Shown: positions 8,441 through 17,202, counted from the stretch's first letter. The stretch is DNA of 64,000 nucleotides from Pseudomonas laurylsulfatiphila (GCF_002934665.1 NZ_NIRS01000006.1:496001-560000), one strand, 5' to 3'. Translations and numbers: made by a program. Notes: generated by a model not told the origin, from the sequence alone.

Positions 8441-8848
8441 ATGGACACTCCAAAACCGCTGCAACAGTCCGCGCACCTGCTGGACGACCTTGAGTCGATC
8501 CGCCAATTGCTCGGCGATGACAACCTGCAACCGCCCCTGCTGACCGACACGGTCGAGGAAGGCGATCAGGAACAGATTCCCATGTTGTTCGACGCCGTCA
8601 GCGAGCCTTCGCCGCCCGTCGAACCGACACCCCCTGCCCCGATCGTTGAACCGGTCATCACGGCTGCGCCGGCGCCTGCCGTCAGCAAGAACCCGGATGA
8701 CCTGTTGCACCTGGACAGCGAACTGCGCGCCGCCGCGCAGTTGATCATGCAAGACGTGATCGACGATTTCGCCCCGCACATCGAGACCGAAATCAAACGC
8801 CGCCTCAGTGCACGACTGGAGCGGTTGTTGAGCCAGTACAACGACTGA
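8441..8848 (+). CDS. Conserved hypothetical protein downstream of holC
   Basis: 135 residues from the ATG at 8441, 8 bp after holC. I do not know a function. The N-terminal half is acidic (LLDDLESIRQLLGDD), a Pro/Ala-rich linker spans about 48-85, and the C-terminal 50 residues form a predicted amphipathic helix (IMQDVIDDFAPHIETEIKRR). A gene of this size between holC and valS occurs in other pseudomonads and may serve the holoenzyme, which is inference from position. Longer in-frame starts to 8246 overlap holC and are unlikely. Confidence 0.8.
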   Translation: MDTPKPLQQSAHLLDDLESIRQLLGDDNLQPPLLTDTVEEGDQEQIPMLFDAVSEPSPPVEPTPPAPIVEPVITAAPAPAVSKNPDDLLHLDSELRAAAQLIMQDVIDDFAPHIETEIKRRLSARLERLLSQYND

Positions 8849-8871
8849 ACAACTTGCGGCGAGGGCTCTTC

Positions 8872-8960
8872 TGTGGGAGCGAGCTTGCTCGCGATAGCGG
8901 TCGAACAGACACATCAATGTTGAATGTGACGCCCTCATCGCGAGCAAGCTCGCTCCCACA
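8872..8960. repeat. REPIN (inverted pair of REP, GAGCTTGCTCGC type)
   Basis: Two REP copies in opposite orientation: TGTGGGAGCGAGCTTGCTCG from 8872, and its reverse complement ending at 8960. About 40 bp of unique sequence lies between. It sits in the gap between the 8441 gene and the convergent TauE-type gene. Confidence 0.9.
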
Positions 8961-8986
8961 AAAAGCCCCCGCCACAGGTTGAATCT

Positions 8987-9754
8987 TCAGGTGCTGAGAT
9001 AGCGCCCGATCAACGCGATCCCACTGGCCAACACCAGCCACGTCACCAGACGCACGAACGCCTCGCGGGACAAGCGCAGGGTCAACCGTCGACCGAACCA
9101 CAGCCCCAGCACCATTGCCGGCAACAGACACACCGCCAGCACCAGCAACGGCAGATCGGCATACACCCCGGCGATTGCAAACAGGCTCAAACGCACCACC
9201 GTGCTGCAACTGATCAGCGCACTCTGGGTGGCCCGGGCCGCCTCCTTCGGCAAACGGCTGTTCAGATAGATCGCATACAGAAAGCCGCCGCTGCCAAACA
9301 ACGCGCCAAACATCCCGCCCACCGTGCCCATCGGCAGAGCCCACACGGCAGACAATTGCGTCGGGCGGGTTTTGACCCACAGGCTGTAGATCGCATAGGC
9401 GCTGATAAACAGCCCCATCAACAACAGCAACAGATCGGACTTCAAGTTCAGCAGGAAAATCACCCCCAGCGTGCAGCCCACCGCCATGCAGGGCAACAAC
9501 CGCAACAGCTCCGGCCGGGCGACATCCCGCCGCGAAGGCAACAGATTGCCGAATGCCGCGACAAAATCGAGCAACACCAGCAACGGCACGATCTTGGACA
9601 GCGGCATGAACAGAATCAGAATCGGCCCCGCCACCAGCGCGGTGCCGAACCCGGCGATAGCGAACACAATGTAGGCCAAGGCGATTCCCGCGCCGATGAC
9701 CAGCCAGTCCATGGCGCTGAAAGGCCATTGGTTCAACAACGTCAATACGCTCAT
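8987..9754 (-). CDS. TauE/SafE family membrane transporter
   Basis: 255 residues, almost entirely hydrophobic with about eight membrane segments, e.g. WLVIGAGIALAYIVFAIAGF near the N-terminus and FVRLVTWLVLASGIALIG at the end. The family exports sulfite, sulfoacetate or other organic anions; the substrate here cannot be read from sequence. It is divergent from a LysR regulator (50 to 100 bp between starts), the classic arrangement of a regulated transporter. Confidence 0.85.
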   Translation of the reverse strand: MSVLTLLNQWPFSAMDWLVIGAGIALAYIVFAIAGFGTALVAGPILILFMPLSKIVPLLVLLDFVAAFGNLLPSRRDVARPELLRLLPCMAVGCTLGVIFLLNLKSDLLLLLMGLFISAYAIYSLWVKTRPTQLSAVWALPMGTVGGMFGALFGSGGFLYAIYLNSRLPKEAARATQSALISCSTVVRLSLFAIAGVYADLPLLVLAVCLLPAMVLGLWFGRRLTLRLSREAFVRLVTWLVLASGIALIGRYLST

Positions 9755-9854
9755 TGCAGCGTTCCCCTACTTTAAGTTCGCTGACTTTAGCCATCGCTGA
9801 GCGTTGCGACTAATATCATCAAAGCCATTAACCCATCTCAAAAAGGCATGCCTT

Positions 9855-10745
9855 GTGCTTTCAACCCGGCAACTGCGTTACTTCGTTGAAATCGCTGAAT
9901 GCGGCAGCTTCAGCGCCGCAGCCGAGCGCCTGTTCATCGCCCAATCGGCCCTGAGCCGGCAAATCAAGGACATGGAAGTCCATCTGCAAACCCCACTTTT
10001 CGAACGTACTGCGCGGCGGCCCCAGCTCACTCCAGCGGGTGAGGCTTTTTTACCCCGTGCCAAAAACCTGTTGAGCGAGCTGATCAAGGCCAGCGAGACG
10101 GCCACCAGGATCGGCAAAGGTCAACACGGCACCTTACGCTTGAGCCATTCCAGCACTGTGCCCATGAGCGGCCGACTGCTGCGCAGCGTCGGCCGTTATC
10201 TCGAACATCATCCCGGCGTGTCCATGGACATCGCTCAGTTGTCTTCCGAGGCGCAGCTGCAAGAGTTGGCAGACGGCCGACTGGACATCGGCCTATTGCG
10301 CCTGCCAGTGCTCCGTCAGTGTGAAGAGGTGCAAATCGACCCGCTCTACGACGAACCTTTGCTGGTGGCAGTCCCGCCCGATCACTGGCTGGCCAGGGAC
10401 AAATCCGGGCGGCAGATCAACCTGGGGCAGCTACGCGACGAAGCGTTTATTTCCATCCCTCATCCCCAACGAGGTGGTCTTAGCTACCTTTCTGCCGAGT
10501 TGTGCATGCGCCAAGGCTTCTTTCCCAAAGCAGCTCGGGTAATTTCGCGCAAGACCACGCAACTGCAACTGATCCAGGCGGGATTTGGTATCGCACTCTT
10601 GCCGGAATCGATGCAAGACATTGCGCCACCCAACGTTCATTTCCTGCCTTTGGCAGACCCCGGCAGCCATAGCTGCGTCGCTCTGGCGTACCGCAAACAC
10701 CCCACAGCACTGGTTCAACAGTTCCTCGAGCATTTGGTGATATAG
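9855..10745 (+). CDS. LysR-family transcriptional regulator
   Basis: 296 residues from GTG at 9855 (reads LSTRQLRYFVEIAECGSF after the start). An AAAAGG ribosome-binding site lies 8 bp upstream, and the LysR helix-turn-helix (FSAAAERLFIAQSALSRQI) then falls at residues 18-36 as expected. A longer frame from TTG 9804 adds 17 residues unlike the family. The substrate-binding domain occupies about 90-290. By position it probably controls the divergent TauE/SafE gene; the effector is unknown. Confidence 0.88.
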   Translation: MLSTRQLRYFVEIAECGSFSAAAERLFIAQSALSRQIKDMEVHLQTPLFERTARRPQLTPAGEAFLPRAKNLLSELIKASETATRIGKGQHGTLRLSHSSTVPMSGRLLRSVGRYLEHHPGVSMDIAQLSSEAQLQELADGRLDIGLLRLPVLRQCEEVQIDPLYDEPLLVAVPPDHWLARDKSGRQINLGQLRDEAFISIPHPQRGGLSYLSAELCMRQGFFPKAARVISRKTTQLQLIQAGFGIALLPESMQDIAPPNVHFLPLADPGSHSCVALAYRKHPTALVQQFLEHLVI

Positions 10746-10787
10746 GGGTCGTGCATTCACTTGAAGAATGCCTTTAAACTGCGCCCC

Positions 10788-12167
10788 ATGATTAAAGATC
10801 CCTTTGCAAGACTCGGCCTGGACCGCGAAGTCCTGACCGTCAGCCAGCTCAACGGCCGCGCGCGGGTGTTGCTCGAAGACGTGTTCAGCAACATCTGGGT
10901 AGAGGGCGAGATCTCCAACCTCGCCCGCCCGGCGTCCGGTCACGTGTATTTCACCCTCAAGGACAGCGGCGCCCAGGTGCGTTGCGCGCTGTTCCGGCAG
11001 AACGCGGCACGGGTTCGCCAGGCCTTGAAGGACGGGCTGGCGGTCAAGGTGCGTGGCAAGGTCTCGTTGTTCGAGGGACGCGGTGACTATCAACTGATCC
11101 TCGACACCGTGGAGCCGGCCGGCGATGGCGCCTTGCGCCTGGCCTTCGATGCACTCAAGGAAAAGCTCAGCGCCGAAGGCCTGTTCAGTGCCGAGCGCAA
11201 GGTACCGCTGCCAGCGCATCCGCAACGCATCGGCATCATCAGTTCGCCCACCGGGGCGGTGATCCGCGACATCATCAGCGTGTTCCGCCGTCGCGCACCG
11301 CAGGTGCAGTTGACGCTGATCCCCACCGCCGTACAGGGCCGCGAAGCCACCGCACAGATTGTCCGCGCGCTGAAACTGGCGGATGCCCGAGGGTTCGACG
11401 CCCTGATCCTGGCCCGGGGCGGCGGTTCGCTGGAAGACCTCTGGTGTTTCAACGAAGAAGCCGTGGCCCGCGCCGTGGACGCTTGCGTGACACCAATTGT
11501 CAGCGCGGTCGGCCATGAAACCGACGTGTCGATCAGCGACTTCGTCGCCGATGTTCGCGCGCCCACCCCCTCCGCCGCCGCCGAATTGCTGGCACCGGAC
11601 TCCAGTGACCTGGTGCGCCGGGTCGAGAGCCTGCACCGCCGGCTGGTGATGCGCATGCGTGACCGCTTGATGCGCGACCGCCTGCGCCTGGAGGGTATCT
11701 CTCGCCGCCTGCGCCATCCCGGCGAGCGCCTGCGCCAGCAAGCGCAACGCCTGGATGACCTGGACATGCGCATGCGCCGCGCGTTCGAGCGTAGCCTCAA
11801 CACCCGTCGCGAACGCTTGATCCGTCTGGAAACCCGTCTGGCCGCACAACATCCGGGCCGGCAACTGGCAATGTTGCGCCAGCGCCTCGACAGCCTGGCC
11901 GAACGCCTGCCGCGCGCCATCCGCGAAGGGTTGAAGAACCGTCGCCTGCAATTGCACAGCCAAATGCAGACCCTGCATGTGGTCAGCCCCCTGGCGACCC
12001 TCGGCCGTGGCTACAGCATTTTGCTGGACGAGCGCGGCAACGCGATCCGCAACGCTGCGCAAACCCACACCGGCCAGCGCCTGAAGGCCAAGCTGGGCGA
12101 AGGCGAACTGCAAGTGCGGGTCGAAGACAACCACCTGACGCCTGTCACCCTTTCTTTACTGGACTGA
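10788..12167 (+). CDS. xseA: Exodeoxyribonuclease VII large subunit
   Basis: 459 residues from ATG 10788 (MIKDPFARLGLDREVLTVSQ). The N-terminal OB-fold (about 15-110, SNIWVEGEISNLARPASGHV) binds single-stranded DNA; the catalytic domain follows (GHETDVSISDFVADVRAPTP, PSAAAEL), then a long Arg-rich coiled coil (about 285-400). With XseB it degrades ssDNA to oligonucleotides. A frame beginning 9 codons earlier is not preferred. The next gene begins 3 bp after the stop. Confidence 0.96.
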   Translation: MIKDPFARLGLDREVLTVSQLNGRARVLLEDVFSNIWVEGEISNLARPASGHVYFTLKDSGAQVRCALFRQNAARVRQALKDGLAVKVRGKVSLFEGRGDYQLILDTVEPAGDGALRLAFDALKEKLSAEGLFSAERKVPLPAHPQRIGIISSPTGAVIRDIISVFRRRAPQVQLTLIPTAVQGREATAQIVRALKLADARGFDALILARGGGSLEDLWCFNEEAVARAVDACVTPIVSAVGHETDVSISDFVADVRAPTPSAAAELLAPDSSDLVRRVESLHRRLVMRMRDRLMRDRLRLEGISRRLRHPGERLRQQAQRLDDLDMRMRRAFERSLNTRRERLIRLETRLAAQHPGRQLAMLRQRLDSLAERLPRAIREGLKNRRLQLHSQMQTLHVVSPLATLGRGYSILLDERGNAIRNAAQTHTGQRLKAKLGEGELQVRVEDNHLTPVTLSLLD

Positions 12168-12170
12168 TCC

Positions 12171-12992
12171 ATGCCGCGTTTCCTGGCTCCATTGCTGTTG
12201 CTGCTCCTGACCTTCAACGCCCACGCCGACAGCTACATCACCCGCCTGTTGAACAAACCGGTGCCGGGCGGCGTGGCGGTGGTGGATCTGGGCCCGTCCG
12301 CCCAGGCGCCAAAAGCCAGTTATCAAGGCAAACCCGTGCTGGTTGTGAAGGAGCAGAACAACTGGCTGGCCATCGTCGGCGTGCCGCTGACGGTCAAGCC
12401 GGGGGCCCAATCGATCAGCAGCGGTGGTCGCAATCTGAACTTTACGGTTGGCAACAAGAAATACCCGGAACAGCGCATCACCCTGAAGAACACCCAGCAG
12501 GTCAATCCGGACCCGGAAAATCTCAAGCGCATCGAGCGTGAACTGGCCGAGCAGATTGCCGCTTACCGCACGTTCAGCCCCAATACGCCTAGCAACCTGC
12601 TGCTGGACAAACCGGTGAACGGGCCGCTGTCGAGCAAGTTTGGCGTGCGGCGCTTCTTCAACGGTGAGGAGCGTAATCCTCATTCGGGTCTGGACTTCGC
12701 GGTAGGCGCCGGCACACCGATCAAGACCCCGGCCGCGGGCAAGGTGATCCTGATCGGCAACTACTTCTTCAATGGCAATACGGTGTTCGTCGACCATGGC
12801 CAGGGCTTCATCAGCATGTTCTGCCACATGTCGAAAATCGACGTTAAGGTGGGGCAGCAACTGGCCCGGGGTGGTGTGATTGGCAAGGTCGGGGCGACTG
12901 GTCGGGCGACCGGACCGCATATGCACTGGAATGTCAGCCTGAACGATACGCGAGTGGATCCGGCCATCTTCATTGGTGCGTTTCAACCTTGA
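12171..12992 (+). CDS. M23-family (LytM) peptidase, periplasmic
   Basis: 273 residues. A signal peptide (MPRFLAPLLLLLLTFNAHA) is followed by an N-terminal beta domain and a C-terminal peptidase_M23 domain. Zinc ligands are intact: H171 and D175 in NPHSGLDFA, and the H-x-H pair H250/H252 in GPHMHWN; a further HGQGF and CHMSKID are present. A complete active site points to an active peptidoglycan endopeptidase rather than an EnvC-type activator. It starts 3 bp after xseA and is probably cotranscribed. Confidence 0.9.
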   Translation: MPRFLAPLLLLLLTFNAHADSYITRLLNKPVPGGVAVVDLGPSAQAPKASYQGKPVLVVKEQNNWLAIVGVPLTVKPGAQSISSGGRNLNFTVGNKKYPEQRITLKNTQQVNPDPENLKRIERELAEQIAAYRTFSPNTPSNLLLDKPVNGPLSSKFGVRRFFNGEERNPHSGLDFAVGAGTPIKTPAAGKVILIGNYFFNGNTVFVDHGQGFISMFCHMSKIDVKVGQQLARGGVIGKVGATGRATGPHMHWNVSLNDTRVDPAIFIGAFQP

Positions 12993-13014
12993 TTATTGCG
13001 TAAGGCAGCTGACG

Positions 13015-13090
13015 CCATCGCGAGCAAGCTCGCTCCCACAGTGTCCGTGTTCACGCAGATCCAATGTGGGAGCGAGCTTGCTCGCGATGG
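13015..13090. repeat. REPIN (GAGCAAGCTCGC type)
   Basis: ATCGCGAGCAAGCTCGCTCC at the left end and its reverse complement at the right end, with about 28 bp between. It is placed just after the M23 peptidase gene. Confidence 0.9.
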
Positions 13091-13283
13091 CAATTTCACA
13101 GGCACCGAAAGTCGTCCAGCCATGCCCCACACCAATTGCGCGCCGCCTGAACCTCGCGCAAAAAACAAGATCATCGCAACCATTTGAAGCAATAAAATCT
13201 CGATAAACACTCGCTCACGAGTATTCCTCTCAATTTTTTTCGACTGCTTGCCATCCTTTCCCCCCGCGGTTAGGGTTGAAGGC

Positions 13284-13361
13284 ATGAAAACCTCTCACAC
13301 CCTCATTCAGCTCCGCCAGCACAGCAGCCTGTGCCTTGTCAGCGCACGACTGCCGGGCTGA
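13284..13361 (+). CDS. leuL: Putative leuA leader peptide
   Basis: 25 codons, ATG at 13284, stop TGA at 13359-13361, preceded by AAGG. It begins MKTSHTLIQLRQHSSLCL and ends VSARLPG, with five leucine codons in 25 (7, 10, 16, 18, 23). It lies 90 bp upstream of leuA and nothing else is coded there. A leucine-rich mini-ORF in front of 2-isopropylmalate synthase is the layout of a transcription-attenuation leader: ribosome stalling at Leu codons would favour an antiterminator. The product itself probably has no function. Leaders of this kind have been proposed for leuA in proteobacteria; the match here is by inspection. Confidence 0.7.
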   Translation: MKTSHTLIQLRQHSSLCLVSARLPG

Positions 13362-13451
13362 ATCGTGGTGCCTCGTCCCAAGCGTCAGTCCAAGAACTTT
13401 TGATCCACCGGCAGGCCGCCTTTTTTCGGCCCACACAATAAGGATTTCCCG
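13362..13451 (+). promoter_or_regulatory. Candidate leuA attenuator region
   Basis: Between the leader-peptide stop and leuA. A short stem GGCCG (13414-13418) / CGGCC (13427-13431) surrounds an unusual T6 run (13421-13426). The T-run following GGCAGGCCGCC could serve as a terminator U-tract if the upstream GC-rich stretch pairs with the end of the leader ORF. The exact mutually exclusive folds were not resolved by eye. An AAGGA ribosome-binding site (13440-13444) precedes the leuA ATG. Confidence 0.45.
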
Positions 13452-15131
13452 ATGAGCATGCTCAAAGACCCGTCTTCGAAATACCGCGCGTTCCCGACCA
13501 TCGACATTCCGGACCGCACCTGGCCATCGAAAACCATCACCGCCGCGCCGATCTGGTGCAGTTCCGACCTGCGCGACGGCAACCAGTCGCTGATCGAGCC
13601 GATGGACGCCGTCAAGAAGCTGCGCTTCTGGAAAACCCTGGTGCAGGTTGGCGTGAAGGAAATCGAAGCATCGTTCCCGGCCGCTTCGCAAACCGACTTC
13701 GACTTCGTCCGTACCCTGATCGAAGGCAACCACATCCCGGACGACACCACCATCCAGGTGCTGACCCAGGGCCGTGAAGACCTGATTGAGCGCACCTTCG
13801 AATCCCTGCGCGGCGCGAAGAAAGCCATCGTTCACCTGTACAACGCGACCTCCCCTTCGTTCCGCCGCATTGTCTTCAACCAGGACAAGGACGGGATCAA
13901 GGCCATCGCCGTGAACGCTGCCAAGCTGTTCGTCAAATACGCAGCCATGCAGCCGGACACCGAGTGGACCTTCGAATACTCGCCGGAAACCTTCAGCGCC
14001 ACCGAACTGGAGTTCGCCAAGGAAGTCTGCGACGCGGTCATCGAGGTCTGGAACCCGACGCCCGAGCACAAGATGATCCTCAACCTGCCGGCCACCGTCG
14101 AATGCGCGACCCCAAACATCTATGCCGACCAGATCGAATGGTTCGGCCGTCACATCAACCGTCGTGACAGCGTGATCATCAGCCTGCACACCCACAACGA
14201 CCGTGGCACTGGCGTTGCCGCCACCGAACTGGGCCTGATGGCCGGCGCCGACCGTGTCGAAGGCTGCCTGTTCGGCAACGGCGAGCGCACCGGCAACGTC
14301 GACCTGGTGACCGTGGCCCTGAACCTCTACACCCAGGGCGTGAACCCTGAGCTGGACTTCTCCGACATCGACGGCGTGCGCAAAGTCGTCGAAGAGTGCA
14401 ACCAGATCCAGGTACACCCGCGTCACCCGTACGTCGGCGACCTGGTGCACACCGCGTTCTCCGGCTCGCACCAGGACGCGATCCGCAAGGGCTTCGCCCA
14501 GCAGAAATCCGATGCCTTGTGGGAAGTGCCGTACTTGCCGATCGACCCGGCTGACATCGGCCGCAGCTACGAGGCGGTCATCCGCGTCAACAGCCAGTCG
14601 GGCAAGGGTGGTATCGCCTACCTCCTGGAGCAGGAATACGGCATCAGCCTGCCACGTCGCATGCAGATCGAATTCAGCCAGGTCGTGCAGCGTGAAACCG
14701 ACCGCCTGGGCCTTGAGATGACCGCCCAGCAAATCCACGCGCTGCTGCACAGCGAGTACTTGCAGGCCAACACACCGTACGCGCTGGTCAGCCATCGCCT
14801 GCAGGAAGAAAACGGTCACAGCGCCGTCGAAGTGGAAGTGGCCAGCAAAGGCCAGGGCGAGACCAACCTGCACTGGCGCGGCAAGGGCAACGGTGCCCTG
14901 GAAGCACTGGTGGCCGGTCTGCCGATCCCGGTGGAAATCATGGACTACAACGAGCACGCCATTGGCGCGGGCACCAATGCCAAGGCCGCGGCCTACATTG
15001 AACTGCGCGTAAACGGCGAGCGTGCGGTGCACGGCGTCGGCATCGATGAAAACATCACCACTGCCAGCTTCAAGGCCTTGTTCAGTGCGCTGAACCGCTC
15101 ACTGAGCCAGCCGGAAGCGAAAGCGGCGTAA
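13452..15131 (+). CDS. leuA: 2-isopropylmalate synthase
   Basis: 559 residues. It condenses acetyl-CoA with 2-ketoisovalerate, the first committed step of leucine synthesis. The HMGL-like TIM barrel has the entry motif SSDLRDGNQSL (about 38-48) and the metal-binding ISLHTHNDRGTG near 245; the C-terminal regulatory domain (leucine feedback) spans about 430-550. The start ATG has a good AAGGA site. Expression is likely controlled by the leader at 13284-13361. Confidence 0.97.
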   Translation: MSMLKDPSSKYRAFPTIDIPDRTWPSKTITAAPIWCSSDLRDGNQSLIEPMDAVKKLRFWKTLVQVGVKEIEASFPAASQTDFDFVRTLIEGNHIPDDTTIQVLTQGREDLIERTFESLRGAKKAIVHLYNATSPSFRRIVFNQDKDGIKAIAVNAAKLFVKYAAMQPDTEWTFEYSPETFSATELEFAKEVCDAVIEVWNPTPEHKMILNLPATVECATPNIYADQIEWFGRHINRRDSVIISLHTHNDRGTGVAATELGLMAGADRVEGCLFGNGERTGNVDLVTVALNLYTQGVNPELDFSDIDGVRKVVEECNQIQVHPRHPYVGDLVHTAFSGSHQDAIRKGFAQQKSDALWEVPYLPIDPADIGRSYEAVIRVNSQSGKGGIAYLLEQEYGISLPRRMQIEFSQVVQRETDRLGLEMTAQQIHALLHSEYLQANTPYALVSHRLQEENGHSAVEVEVASKGQGETNLHWRGKGNGALEALVAGLPIPVEIMDYNEHAIGAGTNAKAAAYIELRVNGERAVHGVGIDENITTASFKALFSALNRSLSQPEAKAA

Positions 15132-15148
15132 GACTTTGCTGCAATGCA

Positions 15149-15184
15149 AAAGGCCCCGGGGTTTGCACCTCGGGGCCTTTTTGT
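15149..15184 (+). terminator. Rho-independent terminator of leuA
   Basis: Stem AGGCCCCG(GG) / CGGGGCCT followed by a T-run (15179-15184), 20 bp after the leuA stop. Confidence 0.9.
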
Positions 15185-15196
15185 TGGATTGAAGAT

Positions 15197-15273
15197 CAAA
15201 AGATCGCAGCCTGCGGCAGCTCCTACAGGAGAATGCGATCCCCTGTAGGAGCTGCCGCAGGCTGCGATCTTTT
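15197..15273. repeat. REPIN (CTGCCGCAGGCTGCGATCTTTT type)
   Basis: Reverse-oriented then forward-oriented copy of GTAGGAGCTGCCGCAGGCTG with the GATCTTTT tail, about 15 bp apart. Its right end overlaps the TAA stop codon (15272-15274) of the convergent omega-amidase gene. Confidence 0.9.
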
Positions 15274-16066
15274 ATGAAGTGAACTCGAAGGTATCGGCAT
15301 CCAGATTCGCCGGAAACCGTGTGCGATAAGCTTGAAGGTCTGCAGCATTCAGAACGACCTGAAACACCCCATCCGCCTCTCCTGCGCTAAGCAACGTCTC
15401 GCCCTGGAAATCCAGCACCTGGCTGTCACCGGTATAGGCAAAGCCCTTGCCATCGGTGCCAACGCGATTGACCGCCGCCACGTAGCACAGGTTCTCGATC
15501 GCCCGCGCCGGCAACAGGCGGTTCCAATGCTGACGCCGCGCACCCGGCCAGTTCGCGGTATACAGCAGCAGATCCGTGTCCTGAGCGTCACGACTCCACA
15601 CCGGGAAGCGCAAGTCATAGCAAATCAGCGGCCGCACCCGCCAGCCCTTTAACTCGAACTGCACCTGGCGCTCGCCCGGGGTGTAGTGGTTATGCTCACC
15701 AGCCATGCGGAACAGGTGACGCTTGTCGTAATGCAACACCTCGCCATCCGGGCGTGCCCACAACAGGCGATTGCGATGGCTGCCGTCGGCGGCCTGGATG
15801 ATCACGCTGCCGGTAATCACGGCATCAAGTTTTGCCGCCTGAACCCGCAGCCACTTGCTGGTGGGGCCGGTTTCCGATTCCGCGAGGGTCTCGGACTCCA
15901 TGGAAAAACCGGTGGTGAACATCTCCGGCAGAATAATCAGGTCAGCGCCGCGAGCCTGCTCCAGCAATGGCTCGAAATGCTCCAGGTTGGCCTGACGGTC
16001 GTGCCAGGCCAGGGATGTCTGGATCAGCGCCACGGTCAGGTTCGGCAATGCACTCAGATCACGCAT
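15272..16066 (-). CDS. Carbon-nitrogen hydrolase, omega-amidase type (YafV/Nit2-like)
   Basis: 264 residues. Nitrilase-superfamily fold with the catalytic triad Glu48 (LPEMF), Lys115 (YDKRHLF) and Cys149 (CYDLRFP). Omega-amidases hydrolyse alpha-ketoglutaramate or succinamate. It overlaps the preceding aminotransferase gene by 13 bp. That pairing fits the glutamine transaminase / omega-amidase route of methionine salvage, where the aminotransferase makes alpha-ketoglutaramate and this enzyme removes it, pulling the reaction forward. Its stop codon lies in the edge of a REPIN. Confidence 0.88.
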   Translation of the reverse strand: MRDLSALPNLTVALIQTSLAWHDRQANLEHFEPLLEQARGADLIILPEMFTTGFSMESETLAESETGPTSKWLRVQAAKLDAVITGSVIIQAADGSHRNRLLWARPDGEVLHYDKRHLFRMAGEHNHYTPGERQVQFELKGWRVRPLICYDLRFPVWSRDAQDTDLLLYTANWPGARRQHWNRLLPARAIENLCYVAAVNRVGTDGKGFAYTGDSQVLDFQGETLLSAGEADGVFQVVLNAADLQAYRTRFPANLDADTFEFTS

Positions 16067-17202
16067 AGTTTTTCCGCCGCTTCTCGCAGGGTCTCCTCAC
16101 GCTTGGCAAAGCACAGCCGCACCAAGCGCTGCCCTTCAGGCGGTGTCTGGTAGAACACCGAGATCGGGATACTGGCCACACCATGCTCGCGCGTCATCCA
16201 CAGGGCCATCTCGACATCATTGAGATCCGGGCGGATCTGCGAGTAATCGACCAACTGGAAATAGGTGCCGGTCACCCGGGTGAAACTGAAACGCGACGGC
16301 GCCAGCAGATCGCAGAACAGATCACGCTTGGCCTGATAGAAGTCCGGCAGCTCTTCGACGTGCTCAGGATGCTCGGCCATAAAATCGGCCAAGGCATGTT
16401 GCAGCGGCGTCACACCACAGAAGTTGACGTACTGGTGCACCTTGCGCAATTCCGCCGTCAGGGCCGGCGGCGCGACCACGTAGCCGGTTTTCCAGCCGGT
16501 GACGTGGTAGGTCTTGCCGAACGAGCTGACCACGAAAGCACGCTGATACAGCTCTTCATGGGCCAGCACGCTGACATGGGGCACCCCGTCATACACCAGG
16601 TGTTCGTAGACTTCGTCGCTGATCACATAGATGTCGCGATCGCGGATCAAGGCGGCCAACTGATCGAGTTCGGCACGACTGATCAATGCGCCACTGGGGT
16701 TGTGTGGGGAGTTGAGAATGATCATCCGCGTGCGCGGGCTCAGTGCCTGGGCAAGCTTCTCGAAGTCGATACTGAAATCGTTCAAGCCCAGTTGTACGTG
16801 CACGCAACGACCGCCGGCCAGCTCAACCGAGGGCTCGTAGCTGTCGTATGCCGGGTCAAACACGATGACTTCGTCGCCGCTGTGGATAACCGCCTGAATG
16901 GCACAGAAAATCGCTTCGGTCGCGCCTGGGGTGACCGTCACTTCAGTATCCGCATCCACCTGCGTGCCATAGCTGCGGGCGATCTTCACCGCAATCTGCT
17001 GACGCAACACCGGCAGCCCGGTCATCGGCGAATACTGGTTGTGGCCACTGGCGATATGCCGGCCAACCGCATCGCACAGGGCCTGCGGGGCCGCGAAATC
17101 GGGAAAGCCCTGGGACAGATTGAGCGCGCCGGTCTGTGCCGCGAGCTGAGACATCTGCGTGAAGATGGTGATGCCGACATTCGGCAGCTTGCTGGTGATC
17201 AT
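16054..17202 (-). CDS. PLP aminotransferase, methionine aminotransferase (YbdL/KAT-like)
   Basis: 382 residues, class I fold type. PLP lysine is probably K230 in SSFGKTYHVTGWKTG; the NSPHNPSGA loop is near 164 and SDEVYE at 195-200. The N-terminus (NVGITIFTQMSQLA) matches the methionine/kynurenine:oxo-acid subfamily. The role inferred is re-amination of 4-methylthio-2-oxobutanoate with glutamine, coupled to the overlapping omega-amidase gene. Confidence 0.87.
   Translation of the reverse strand: MITSKLPNVGITIFTQMSQLAAQTGALNLSQGFPDFAAPQALCDAVGRHIASGHNQYSPMTGLPVLRQQIAVKIARSYGTQVDADTEVTVTPGATEAIFCAIQAVIHSGDEVIVFDPAYDSYEPSVELAGGRCVHVQLGLNDFSIDFEKLAQALSPRTRMIILNSPHNPSGALISRAELDQLAALIRDRDIYVISDEVYEHLVYDGVPHVSVLAHEELYQRAFVVSSFGKTYHVTGWKTGYVVAPPALTAELRKVHQYVNFCGVTPLQHALADFMAEHPEHVEELPDFYQAKRDLFCDLLAPSRFSFTRVTGTYFQLVDYSQIRPDLNDVEMALWMTREHGVASIPISVFYQTPPEGQRLVRLCFAKREETLREAAEKLCVI

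Noticed and set aside
8872..8960. REP pairs as a CRISPR array or as transposon ends
   Set aside because: Only two inverted copies at each place, variable middles, no cas genes and no transposase; they are REPINs.
9804..9854. N-terminal extension of the LysR gene
   Set aside because: It begins at TTG, has no ribosome-binding site and shifts the helix-turn-helix away from its usual position; GTG 9855 fits better.
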